From assembly GCA_947467345.1 (NCBI GenBank), contig CANIHD010000008.1, positions 1 to 64,000 of the forward strand: DNA of 64,000 bases, in the 5' to 3' direction. The position numbers and the translations under genes were made by a program. Shown piece after piece: positions 7,116-15,776 of the stretch. This DNA is from Alphaproteobacteria bacterium. Its GTDB lineage: Bacteria > Pseudomonadota > Alphaproteobacteria > Micropepsales > Micropepsaceae. Below the pieces are notes generated by a model. It was not told where the DNA came from and made no database searches. It saw only the letters and a list, made by a program, of their open reading frames with translations. How positions within the stretch are numbered: position 1 is the stretch's first letter; every line of letters starts with the position of its first letter.

Positions 7116-8525
7116 TTACGCGCCAAGAAGTGCCGTTAACTCTCCAATGGCAGGCAGTTTCTCCAGGTGGGCGACTAGGGAAACAATCTTGTCGGTCTTG
7201 GCCTTCTCGAAGCGGGAGAAATACGCGCTTTGGCGGAATTTCTCCGCCACCTCGTCATAGTCCATCGGGTTGGACGGGCTGCCTTTGCCGAAATCCGCCC
7301 GGCCTGAAATCGTGCGCCCATCGATCAGCGTGATGTCGATGATCGTCGTCATTTTGTGATAGCCGGCACGCTCGGCCTCGTCATCGACCACAAAATCGAT
7401 TTTTTCGATCATCTCCTGCACGTCGTCGCGATGAACGGATTCGTCGGTGAATTCCCTCAATCCGGCGCAGCGGTCCAGAAGCAGGATCGCCATGCAGAAT
7501 TCCATCGAGAATTTTGCCTGCAACTCGTCTTGCGGTCGGTGATGGATGAGCGCGTTCGGCATATTGGAATTCGTTCCGACGCGCACGCATTTCACGCTGC
7601 GGGGGCTGATATTGTGTTCTTCGATGAGCCGCGCCATCTCGGTCATACCGGGATGCGTGAGCGAGCCGGACGGGTAGGGTTTGATCGACACGCCGGGATC
7701 AGCGAAGGTCCAAGGCGCGCCTAGCCTGCCATTGATCGCGGCGAGATCGAACCCGCCGCCCGCAGCGCGGAAAAAGCCGCGCGTCGCTTCCAAAATCTTG
7801 TCGGTGGCGGTCCATCCGAGTGCGGCGAACTCCGCCGCAATGACGCCGCTTTCGCTGGCGCGCCCGGCGTGAAACGGCTTGGTCATGGTGCCGAAATTTT
7901 CGCGCAAGCCGGCGGATTGGCTACCGGCGATGGAAAGCGCGCGCGCCGTCATTTCCGCATCAAATCCTAATAGGACGCTCGCAGCGGCAGCGGCGGCGAA
8001 GGTGCCGCAGGTTGCGGTGGCGTGAAATCCGGTCTGGTAGTGACGCGGGTTGATGGCTTCGGCGATTTTGCATTCCACCTCGACGCCGACGAGATAGGCG
8101 AGAAGCACATCGGCGCCGCTGGCATTCTTTTGCTCGCCAACTGCAAGCGCCGCCGGCAGTGCCGGCGCGGTGGGGTGGGTGAGAAGGCCGTAAACGCGGT
8201 CCGCTGCTACCGCCAATTGCGTGTCGTCATAGTCGTCGGCGTGAATGGCGACGCCATTGGCGAACGCTGCGAAACGCGGCGCCACTTTGCGTTTTGTACC
8301 GATGATGGTGGCGGGGCCGGTGCCCAGATTCAGCCCATCGAGATGCTCTTCCACCAGACGGCCGCTTTCCGCGCCCGCCCCGGAAAGCGCCAGGCCAAGC
8401 CCGTCGAGGATGGATTTCTTTGCCAGCGCCGCAACGTCGGGCAGAATGGCCAATGATTTTGCGTTTGCAATGAAACTTGCGACGTAGCGCGTCAAACCGG
8501 CGCCGTCGGCTTCGGCAATGCTCAC
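7116..8525 (-). CDS. MmgE/PrpD family protein (2-methylcitrate dehydratase-like), copy 2
   Basis: A 469-residue paralogue of the downstream MmgE/PrpD protein with the same ordered signatures: LDGLGLALSGAGAESG, ADDYDDTQ, HPTAPALPAALAV, GSQSAGLRENFGTM and TKPFHAGRASESG. The starting codon is GTG at 8525 preceded by GGGGGG. The two copies are clearly diverged, so they more likely act on different substrates or isomers than arise from a recent duplication. Seventeen bases separate it from the ABC permease stop, consistent with one operon. Confidence 0.88.
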   Translation of the reverse strand: MSIAEADGAGLTRYVASFIANAKSLAILPDVAALAKKSILDGLGLALSGAGAESGRLVEEHLDGLNLGTGPATIIGTKRKVAPRFAAFANGVAIHADDYDDTQLAVAADRVYGLLTHPTAPALPAALAVGEQKNASGADVLLAYLVGVEVECKIAEAINPRHYQTGFHATATCGTFAAAAAASVLLGFDAEMTARALSIAGSQSAGLRENFGTMTKPFHAGRASESGVIAAEFAALGWTATDKILEATRGFFRAAGGGFDLAAINGRLGAPWTFADPGVSIKPYPSGSLTHPGMTEMARLIEEHNISPRSVKCVRVGTNSNMPNALIHHRPQDELQAKFSMEFCMAILLLDRCAGLREFTDESVHRDDVQEMIEKIDFVVDDEAERAGYHKMTTIIDITLIDGRTISGRADFGKGSPSNPMDYDEVAEKFRQSAYFSRFEKAKTDKIVSLVAHLEKLPAIGELTALLGA

Positions 8526-8542
8526 TCTATCCCCCCGGATAT

Positions 8543-10252
8543 TTAACCTCGCGCGATCAGCGGAACGCGGTGCGCAATGATGACGACTGCGAAGGAAACG
8601 ACGAGCAGTGTCAAGCCGAGCACCGCAATGGCGCCCAGATTTCCGCTCTCGTTGAGATCGTAAATGATCACCGACACCAGCTTGGTGTTGGCGATGGTGA
8701 GGAGAATCGTCGCCGATAGTTCACGGATGGTGCCGATGAAGACGAAGCACCACGCGGCAATCACGCTGGTCTTGAGGAGGGGCGCGGTGATGCGGCGCAA
8801 TGTGGTGAGGCGTGAGGCGCCGAGAATTCGGCTGGCTTCTTCCACCTCCGGATGCATGCCCGACAGCGATGAAGAAATCTGCTGATAGCCAGCCGGCATT
8901 TCGATGGTGATGAAGGCGATCAGCAAAATCCACAGCGTGCCGTAGAGCATCAGAACGGGATTGGCGTAGCTGAGAAAGAGGCCGACGCCGAGCACGATAC
9001 CCGGAATGGCCACAGGCGCGGTGGCGAGAAAGCCGAGGATAGAGGAGCCGGGAAAGGATTTGCGCACCACGAGATAGGAAATCACCACTACGAGAATCGT
9101 CACGATGCAGGCGGTGGAAATTCCGAGCACCAGCGTGTTCCAGATGGCGAGGCGCGTGGCATCAAATTCGAAAAAGACGAAATTGAAATTCTGCCAGGTC
9201 AGCGATGCAAACGAGAGCGGTTCGCCGATATTGGTTGTGACCGCCGCTTTCAGAAGCGCCGCGTAAGGGAAAACCACTGCCAGCGAGAGAATGAACGCCA
9301 CGAAGGCGAAGGCAGGCCATTTCCAAACGCCGAGATTTGTAATGCGCGCGCTGCCGCTCTTGCCGCCAATTACGGTGTAGCCCTTGCGGCCCAAAAACCA
9401 TTTCTGCCCGCGCAGCAGAATGACCGTGATGAGCAGCAGCGGCAGCGCTGCAGCAGCGGCTAGGCCGGGCTGCGGCGGGAATTGAAACAGGCTCCAGATT
9501 TTCGTGGTGATGACATGGAAGCCGGCTGGCAGCGCCAGAATGGCAGGCGTGCCGAACATGGTCAGCGCTTGCAAAACCGCGATCAGTGAACCCGCCAGCA
9601 TGGCAGGCATAACCATTGGGAGAACGATCTTGCGCAGTGTGGTGAGTTGGCTGGCGCCGAGAATGGCGGAGGCGTCTTCCAAATCCGACGGCACACGCTC
9701 AAGTGCGTTGGCGACCAACGTGAACACGTAGGGGAATGTATAACAGGCAATCGCGAATATGAGGCCCGGGAAGCTGTAGATGTTGACGAAGTAGGCGTCC
9801 GCCTCGAGCCCGAACAGCCAACGATAAATGCCGTTGATGATACCGCTATTGGGCGCCGCGAGAATTTCCCAGGCGATGGCGCCCAGAAACGGCGGCGTTA
9901 CGAACGATGCGGTGACCAGTATGCGCACACCGCTACGGCAGGGCAGGTCGGTGCGCGCGGCGAGCCAGGCCATGGGTGCCGCAATCGCGGTGGCGAGAAT
10001 TCCAACGCCCAATGCCATCAACAGCGCGAGCCCGAAGGCGCGCAGAATGGTGGGATCGGTAGCGAGAATAACGAAATTCTCGAAGGTCCATTCGCCTGCG
10101 TCGTTCTGCAGACTGTAAACCGCCAGCCAAAAAATCGGCAGAATCACCAGCACGCATAGCGCCAGCGCCAGCAATCCAAAGATGGGGCGCGAAAGATCGA
10201 TGCTGCGCCGGAGCCCGGCAGTTTCGGCGGCAGTTTCGGCGTTTAGGCTCAC
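8543..10252 (-). CDS. ABC transporter permease, two fused transmembrane domains (iron/polyamine type)
   Basis: A 569-residue inner-membrane protein with two copies of the binding-protein-dependent permease domain (about 12 helices), the FbpB/AfuB architecture. Each half has an EAA-type loop: DLEDASAILGASQLTTLRKI in the first and [20 protein letters not shown] in the second, which dock the ATPase. Its GTG start overlaps the TGA of the binding-protein gene (GTGA), indicating translational coupling. Substrate cannot be read from sequence; the family carries ferric iron, thiamine, phosphonates and some organic acids. Confidence 0.9.
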   Translation of the reverse strand: MSLNAETAAETAGLRRSIDLSRPIFGLLALALCVLVILPIFWLAVYSLQNDAGEWTFENFVILATDPTILRAFGLALLMALGVGILATAIAAPMAWLAARTDLPCRSGVRILVTASFVTPPFLGAIAWEILAAPNSGIINGIYRWLFGLEADAYFVNIYSFPGLIFAIACYTFPYVFTLVANALERVPSDLEDASAILGASQLTTLRKIVLPMVMPAMLAGSLIAVLQALTMFGTPAILALPAGFHVITTKIWSLFQFPPQPGLAAAAALPLLLITVILLRGQKWFLGRKGYTVIGGKSGSARITNLGVWKWPAFAFVAFILSLAVVFPYAALLKAAVTTNIGEPLSFASLTWQNFNFVFFEFDATRLAIWNTLVLGISTACIVTILVVVISYLVVRKSFPGSSILGFLATAPVAIPGIVLGVGLFLSYANPVLMLYGTLWILLIAFITIEMPAGYQQISSSLSGMHPEVEEASRILGASRLTTLRRITAPLLKTSVIAAWCFVFIGTIRELSATILLTIANTKLVSVIIYDLNESGNLGAIAVLGLTLLVVSFAVVIIAHRVPLIARG

Positions 10253-11286
10253 GTTCCGAAATATTGCTCATAGCGACGCTTGATCGTCGCGAGATTGGCT
10301 TCCAGCTCTTTGGTGTCGGAGCGGAGCAGTTTGATCTGCGACAATGGCGGGCGCCCAGAGTTATCCTTGACGCTCGGATGAAACGAACGCACGCCGCCAA
10401 AATCGGAATTCAGCTGCTGAGCTTCCAGTGCGAACATCCATGCATAAAAGAGCTTCGCCGCCTTGGGGTGAGCCGGGGTTTTGAAAATGGCGGCATTGCC
10501 GACAACGAGCGGCGTGCCTTCGGTGGCATAGACGATCTGCAGCGGAACACCCTTCTTCTGCTGCATCACGACGACATATTCATTGCCGTCAACTTGCACG
10601 GCACGTTCGCCCAGCGACAGCTTCTTCGGCGGATCTGTGGAGGATTGCACCTGCATGACGTTTTGCTGGCCGAGCTTGGCGAAATAATCCCAGGTCAACG
10701 CTTTGCTCAGTGTATGCGTGGCGGTCATGATCGTGCCGCTATAGCCGGGATGACCTTTGACGAGCTTGCCCTTCCATTTCGGCTGCAAGAGATCGGCAAA
10801 TGATTTGGGTGCATCCTGCGGCTGCACCAGGCGCTTGTTGTAAGCGATCACTGAGAGGTCGGCGCGGAAGGCTGCGAAGTAGCCTTCCGGATCGCGCATA
10901 TCCGCCGGCCACAGTCTCGCCATCTCAGCGGGCACGGCTTGCGACAGCCAGCCACGGCGCTTGAAATAGGTGAAATGCACGGCGTCGGAGGTATCGGCGA
11001 CATCGACATTGTGGATGCCGGTCAAATATTCCTGTCCTATGCGCTGGAACACGCGTTCTGAACCTGCCCGCTCCACGCGCACCTTCACGCCGTAGCGATC
11101 TTGGAACGCTTTCGCCAAATGCTCGGCGGCCACCAATTCCAGCGAGGTGTAATAGGTGACGGTGCCTTCCTTTTTCGCGGCGGCGATCAGCGCAGGCGTG
11201 ATTCCATAGGGCACAGGCGCGGCAGCATGCGCCGATCCGGCGATAAGCCCAGCCAGCAATGCCACTAGGGCAAAAAATCCACGCAT
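10249..11286 (-). CDS. ABC transporter substrate-binding protein (iron/polyamine type)
   Basis: A 345-residue periplasmic binding protein of the AfuA/FbpA group. The start at 11286 has an excellent GGAGG and yields the Sec signal MRGFFALVALLAGLIAGSAHA. The mature protein opens with the typical LIAAAKKEGTVTYYTS strand and YGVKVRVERAGS. It lies between the ATPase and permease genes of the same importer. Ligand unknown: the neighbouring MmgE/PrpD genes suggest an organic acid or its iron complex (inference). Confidence 0.88.
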   Translation of the reverse strand: MRGFFALVALLAGLIAGSAHAAAPVPYGITPALIAAAKKEGTVTYYTSLELVAAEHLAKAFQDRYGVKVRVERAGSERVFQRIGQEYLTGIHNVDVADTSDAVHFTYFKRRGWLSQAVPAEMARLWPADMRDPEGYFAAFRADLSVIAYNKRLVQPQDAPKSFADLLQPKWKGKLVKGHPGYSGTIMTATHTLSKALTWDYFAKLGQQNVMQVQSSTDPPKKLSLGERAVQVDGNEYVVVMQQKKGVPLQIVYATEGTPLVVGNAAIFKTPAHPKAAKLFYAWMFALEAQQLNSDFGGVRSFHPSVKDNSGRPPLSQIKLLRSDTKELEANLATIKRRYEQYFGT

Positions 11287-11310
11287 GCGTTCCTCCATTT
11301 AGGCCGGCGT

Positions 11311-12372
11311 CTAGCGCGCCAGTGCCCGGCAATGTTCCGGCGGAAAATATAGCCAGACTTGGCGTCCCGCCGGAATATCGACCGCGACATCCGAAACCAC
11401 GCGGACCGTCGCGCCCGTCTGTAGTCGTACCAGATAGTCGCGGTGCGACCCGAGATAAATCTGACGTTCCACCATGGCGGACGCGACGTTACTGGTAAAA
11501 TCCGGCTGGGTTTCACTCAGTTTCACGTCGTGGTGACGGATGGAGACTGCGGTTTCGCCCGAGGGCCCGAATTCACCGCTGCCGCATTGCAGAACCACGC
11601 CATCCGCACTCACATGATCGTTACCCGCGTTTGCCCCGCGAAAAATATTGGTGCCGCCGATGAAGCGGGCGACGAATTCGGACAACGGCCGTTTGTAAAT
11701 GTCTTCCGGTGAGCCGATCTGATCGATGGCGCCTTGGTTCATGACGACAATCACATCCGCCGTCGTCATCGCTTCGGTCTGATCATGCGTCACGTAGACG
11801 GTGGTGTAGCGATATTGATCGTGCAGGCTGCGAATTTCGAAGCGTATCTCCTCGCGCAGATTCGCGTCGAGATTCGAGAGCGGCTCGTCGAGAAGAAGAA
11901 TTTGCGGTTTGACCACCAGCGCACGCGCCAATGAAACGCGCTGCTGCTGCCCGCCGGAAAGTTCGCCCGGATAACGTTGCGCCAAAGCCCCAAGCTTGGT
12001 GACGTCGAGGATGGCGCCGACCTGCTTCGTGATGTCCGCCTCAGCCAGGCGGCGCAAACGCAGGCCATAGGCTACGTTTTCAAACACCGTCATATGCGGC
12101 CAGAGCGCATAGCTCTGGAAGATCATCGACATGTTGCGCCGCTCGGGCGGCTTGGCAGCGCCGGCCTTCGAAATGACGCGGCTACCAACGCGGATCTCGC
12201 CGCCATCGGGCACAGCGAAACCCGCGATTAGGCGCAATGTCGTGGTCTTGCCGCAGCCGGACGGCCCCAGGAGGCACACCAACTTGCCCTGGTCGATGGC
12301 GAGATTGACGCCATTCACCACCACGGCGGCGCCGTAGCGTTTGGTAAGATTGGCAAGCTCCAGGAACGCCAT
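11311..12372 (-). CDS. ABC transporter ATP-binding protein (FbpC/PotA type)
   Basis: A 353-residue ATPase: Walker A GPSGCGKT (about 36-43), Q-loop FQSYALWPHM, signature LSGGQQQR, Walker B LLLDEPLSNLDA, His switch VTHDQTEA, then a C-terminal TOBE-like domain. It is the first gene of the importer operon; a GGAGCCGGA ribosome site supports the ATG at 12372, although the frame is open further upstream. The following gene is the binding protein, 24 bases away. Confidence 0.9.
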   Translation of the reverse strand: MAFLELANLTKRYGAAVVVNGVNLAIDQGKLVCLLGPSGCGKTTTLRLIAGFAVPDGGEIRVGSRVISKAGAAKPPERRNMSMIFQSYALWPHMTVFENVAYGLRLRRLAEADITKQVGAILDVTKLGALAQRYPGELSGGQQQRVSLARALVVKPQILLLDEPLSNLDANLREEIRFEIRSLHDQYRYTTVYVTHDQTEAMTTADVIVVMNQGAIDQIGSPEDIYKRPLSEFVARFIGGTNIFRGANAGNDHVSADGVVLQCGSGEFGPSGETAVSIRHHDVKLSETQPDFTSNVASAMVERQIYLGSHRDYLVRLQTGATVRVVSDVAVDIPAGRQVWLYFPPEHCRALAR

Positions 12373-12451
12373 TCCGGCTCCAATAGTCTCGCGTTTGGAT
12401 TTCCCCACCACCCAGGTGGGCGGGCCGGTCTCGGACCCTTTAAAGCCTGAG

Positions 12452-12498
12452 CGGCGGCGGAGCTTAGAGCACAGGCTCCGCACATGGAACCGCCGCCG
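12452..12498. other. GC-rich hairpin in the divergent region upstream of the ABC operon
   Basis: CGGCGGCGG at 12452-12460 pairs with CCGCCGCCG at 12490-12498, and GGAGC (12459-12463) could alternatively pair with GCTCC (12475-12479). No T-run follows. It lies about 80 bases before the ATPase start codon in the divergent interval 12373-12615 and could be a leader structure or simply GC-rich sequence. Confidence 0.3.
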
Positions 12499-12615
12499 AG
12501 TGCCCTCTTATCGGGGCCTATGATGGAATGCCACACGGCTGGGATGGTGGTTTGGATTGTTGCGGCCCTCGGAACCCCGTTACAGTCTTAAGGATTGTCC
12601 GTCGTCGAGGTTTCC

Positions 12616-14517
12616 ATGCGCTCTTCCTTCCGGCTCGCCGGTCTTCTTTGTTGTGGATTGCTTCTTTCGACCTCTGCGGCCCAAGCGGCCGCGCCCCCGG
12701 CAGCCGCCCAAATTGGAAACACCCAAGACATGACCGCAATGTGGAATCTGACCGAGCTCTATCCGACAGCCGAGGCTTGGAACGACGCTTACGCCCGCAC
12801 CAAAGCGGACGCTGAGAAACTCGAAGCCTTCAAAGGCACGCTAGGGCAAAGCGCCGCTTCGATGCGAACCGCGCTCGACGCCATTTCGAATGTGCGCCGT
12901 TCGCTCTATCGCATCTACACCTATTCTAGCCTCAGGGCGGATGAGGATATCGGCATTGCCGAAAACCAAGAGCGCAAGCAAATGGCGGGCGCACTCTCCA
13001 CGCTGTTCGACGAAAAAACCTCTTGGGTGGCGCCGGAAATTCTAACGATCGGCGTAGCGAATGTGCGCGCCTTCCAGGCGCAGCAGCCCGAACTGGCACA
13101 ACGCTTCAATTTCATGCTCGACAACACGTTGCGCGCCGCGCCTCACACGTTGAGCTTGGAAGGCGAAGCCGTTTTGGCTGCGGCGGGCGATGTGCTGCGC
13201 CAACCAAACACGATCTACGATCAGTTTGCCAATTCCGAATTGCCGTATCCCACCATTACGCTTGCTGACGGCGCCTCCGTGCGGCTCGATCAAACCGCTT
13301 ACACGCGCTACCGCCAGGTCGCGAACCGCGACGACCGCAAGAAAGTGTTCGATGCATTCTGGGGTAAATGGAAAGAATTCGAAGGCACCAACGGCACCGT
13401 CCTCACCTCGAACACCATGGCGCATGTATTCACGGCGAAGGCGCGGGAATATCCGAATTCGCTGGCGCAGGCGCTGTTCCCGGACAACATGCCTGAGAGC
13501 GTCTATCGCGCGCTGGTGGCTCAGGCGAATGCCGGTCTGCCGGCGCTGCATCGCTATTTCCGTTTGCGCAAGGGCCTGCTCGGCATCGATGGCGATCTCG
13601 AATATTACGACATCTACCCCACGATGTTCCGCACCGGCGAGGCGCCGAAATTCACGCTCGCCGATTCCGAGCGCATCACGCTGGAAGCGCTGAAGCCCCT
13701 AGGCGAAGATTATCTCGCCATGCTGCGCACAGGCTTTGCCGGTAGTTGGACCAATGTCTATCCGAAGGATCGCAAAGCCTCAGGCGCCTATATGAATGGC
13801 TCGGCCTATGACGTGCATCCGTATTTGCTGCTCAATTACAACGAGAGTTACGATTCGCTGTCGACTTTCGCGCATGAATGGGGCCATGGGGTTCACACGC
13901 TGCTGACGACCAAAAACCAGCCGTTCGAGAAGTCGGATTATTCCACCTTCATCGCCGAGTCGGCGTCGATCGCGAACGAGATGCTGCTCAGTGATTACAT
14001 GGTCGCTAATGCGAAGACCAAAGAAGAGAAGCTGTTTTATCTGGGCGAAGGTTTGGAATCGATCCGCGGAACTTTTTTCCGTCAAACCATGTTTGCGGAG
14101 TTCGAGCTTTCCATTCACGAAGAGATCGAAGCGGGGCGGCCGCTTTCGGGCGAGCGACTGACGGAACTGTATTGCGGTCTCTTGCGCAAATATCACGGCG
14201 AAGCCGAAGGCGTGATGAAAATCAATCCGGCCTATTGCGTCGAATGGGCCTTCATTCCGCATTTCTATTATAATTTCTATGTCTACCAATACGCCACGTC
14301 GATGGCGGGCGCGGCGCAATTCACTGATGCGATGCATCGCGAAGGGCACCCAGCGGCGGAACGCTTCCTCACCATGTTGCGCGCCGGCGGTTCCGACTAT
14401 CCGTATGAAATCTACCGCCGCGCGGGAATCGATATGGCCACGGCCGCGCCCTATCAGGCTTTGGTGGCGCGCATGAACCGCATCATGGACGAAATCGAGA
14501 CGTTAGAGCGGCAATAA
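12616..14517 (+). CDS. pepF: M3 family oligoendopeptidase (PepF-like), exported
   Basis: A 633-residue zinc metallopeptidase that cleaves short peptides. The active-site motif HEWGH is at about 420-424 with the third ligand Glu in FIAESASIANEML. Most PepF enzymes are cytoplasmic, but this one starts with a clear signal peptide (MRSSFRLAGLLCCGLLLSTSAAQA), so it should act in the periplasm. A GAGG at 12607 supports the ATG at 12616 rather than an upstream in-frame start at 12595. Monocistronic in appearance. Confidence 0.88.
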   Translation: MRSSFRLAGLLCCGLLLSTSAAQAAAPPAAAQIGNTQDMTAMWNLTELYPTAEAWNDAYARTKADAEKLEAFKGTLGQSAASMRTALDAISNVRRSLYRIYTYSSLRADEDIGIAENQERKQMAGALSTLFDEKTSWVAPEILTIGVANVRAFQAQQPELAQRFNFMLDNTLRAAPHTLSLEGEAVLAAAGDVLRQPNTIYDQFANSELPYPTITLADGASVRLDQTAYTRYRQVANRDDRKKVFDAFWGKWKEFEGTNGTVLTSNTMAHVFTAKAREYPNSLAQALFPDNMPESVYRALVAQANAGLPALHRYFRLRKGLLGIDGDLEYYDIYPTMFRTGEAPKFTLADSERITLEALKPLGEDYLAMLRTGFAGSWTNVYPKDRKASGAYMNGSAYDVHPYLLLNYNESYDSLSTFAHEWGHGVHTLLTTKNQPFEKSDYSTFIAESASIANEMLLSDYMVANAKTKEEKLFYLGEGLESIRGTFFRQTMFAEFELSIHEEIEAGRPLSGERLTELYCGLLRKYHGEAEGVMKINPAYCVEWAFIPHFYYNFYVYQYATSMAGAAQFTDAMHREGHPAAERFLTMLRAGGSDYPYEIYRRAGIDMATAAPYQALVARMNRIMDEIETLERQ

Positions 14518-14580
14518 AAGTCGACATCGACATGCGCGCAGCGCAAGACTGGCGTGTTATTGTTGGCCGCAAGGAGCCTT

Positions 14581-14967
14581 GTGAAAGCTGATCAGGAGCC
14601 AGCAAGCGTCGATGCGAAATCGCGCACGCGCGTTTTCTTGCCCGTAAGCGCATCGCGCAAAAGCGCGATTCGATCTGCGTGGTTGAACACGATCATCACA
14701 ACGACGCTGTTTTATATTCTCGTCCGTTATATCGGCTTCACGACGGCTTTCGTTCTGACCGGCCTGATGAGCCTCGTCTGGTACCTCGTGAACAGAACGG
14801 TGTTCCGCTGCCCATCCTGCACGACGTCGATGTTCGATTACGGCCGTCTACGTAATCGCGGCCCGCGCCTATGGGCCTGTTGGGCAGCTTGGTCTTGCTC
14901 GCAATGCGGAACCGATTTGGTCAAGCGTGAGAAGAAGGCCGAGCGTTCTACTGAATCCCATAAGTAA
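14581..14967 (+). CDS. Hypothetical membrane protein with zinc-ribbon cysteines
   Basis: A 128-residue protein with two closely spaced transmembrane segments (about residues 40-80) followed by a cytoplasmic tail holding two cysteine pairs, CPSC and CSQC, a zinc-ribbon arrangement. The GTG at 14581 was chosen for the AAGGAG at 14571; the upstream in-frame GTG lacks one. It ends 20 bases inside the convergent SIMPL gene. No family recognised. Confidence 0.6.
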   Translation: MKADQEPASVDAKSRTRVFLPVSASRKSAIRSAWLNTIITTTLFYILVRYIGFTTAFVLTGLMSLVWYLVNRTVFRCPSCTTSMFDYGRLRNRGPRLWACWAAWSCSQCGTDLVKREKKAERSTESHK

Positions 14968-15670
14968 TCGTCACGCTGACTGAGACATTGCTTTCGCCCG
15001 CAGCGATCGTAACTTCGCGTGCTTGCGCCGCCATCATCATCATCGGGTGGGGCGGCTGATAACCGCCGCCGCTTTCCTGAATGCTGAGCACCGGCCCGAG
15101 CGTGATGCCGGCCGCTTCTGCCATGGTGCGCGCTTTGGCGACCGCGTCCCGCACCGCTTCGACGCGCGCGCGTTCCTCAAGCGGCTTCGGTTCGCGAAAG
15201 CCGAAGGAGATGCCGCCGAGCTGATTGGCGCCGCTGCGGACCAGTGCATCCAGCGTGGTTCCGAGATTGCGGAGATCGTCGACAATCACCGTCACCTGAT
15301 TTGAGACTTGATAGCCGATGATGCGTTGCGGCTGCGGTTCCGGTCGGTCGGGTACGAAGGGCGCGTATTGCGGCGAGACTGAGAAATTCGAGGTCTGGAT
15401 TTTCGCGTCCGGAATACCGGCGGCTTTTAGAGTCGCGAACACGCACTGCATCGCATCGTTGTTGGCATTGAGGGCTGCGGCGGCCGTCACCGCCTGCGAT
15501 GTGACGCCGGCCGAAACCTGCGCCTGATCGGGCGCTGCCGAAATGCGCCCCTCCCCTGTCGCCACCACCATGCGCTGAACGACGTTTCCGGCGGCAAAGG
15601 CTGGGGAGCTTCCCAACATGCAAAGCGCGGCGAGGCTTACGACGGGTAGAATGTGGGCCATACGGGTCAT
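14948..15670 (-). CDS. SIMPL domain-containing protein (DUF541/YggE-like), secreted
   Basis: A 240-residue periplasmic protein. After a signal peptide ending SSPAFA it shows the SIMPL pattern: VVATGEGRISAAPDQAQVSAGV, the repeated LKAAGIPDAKIQTSNFSV segment, GYQVSNQVTV and QLGGISFGF, and a C-terminal VSVSVTITYGI strand. YggE-like proteins are linked to oxidative stress tolerance, though their activity is not established. GGAGA precedes the ATG at 15670. Confidence 0.85.
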   Translation of the reverse strand: MTRMAHILPVVSLAALCMLGSSPAFAAGNVVQRMVVATGEGRISAAPDQAQVSAGVTSQAVTAAAALNANNDAMQCVFATLKAAGIPDAKIQTSNFSVSPQYAPFVPDRPEPQPQRIIGYQVSNQVTVIVDDLRNLGTTLDALVRSGANQLGGISFGFREPKPLEERARVEAVRDAVAKARTMAEAAGITLGPVLSIQESGGGYQPPHPMMMMAAQAREVTIAAGESNVSVSVTITYGIQ

Positions 15671-15776
15671 GCGTAAATCTCCAAAACTCGGCCCACCATA
15701 CCATGACGATCTTGGCGTTTGTGCGGCGTTTGTTCGGCAGCTAGACTCCGGCGACTAGCAAACGCGAAGGCGGCCA

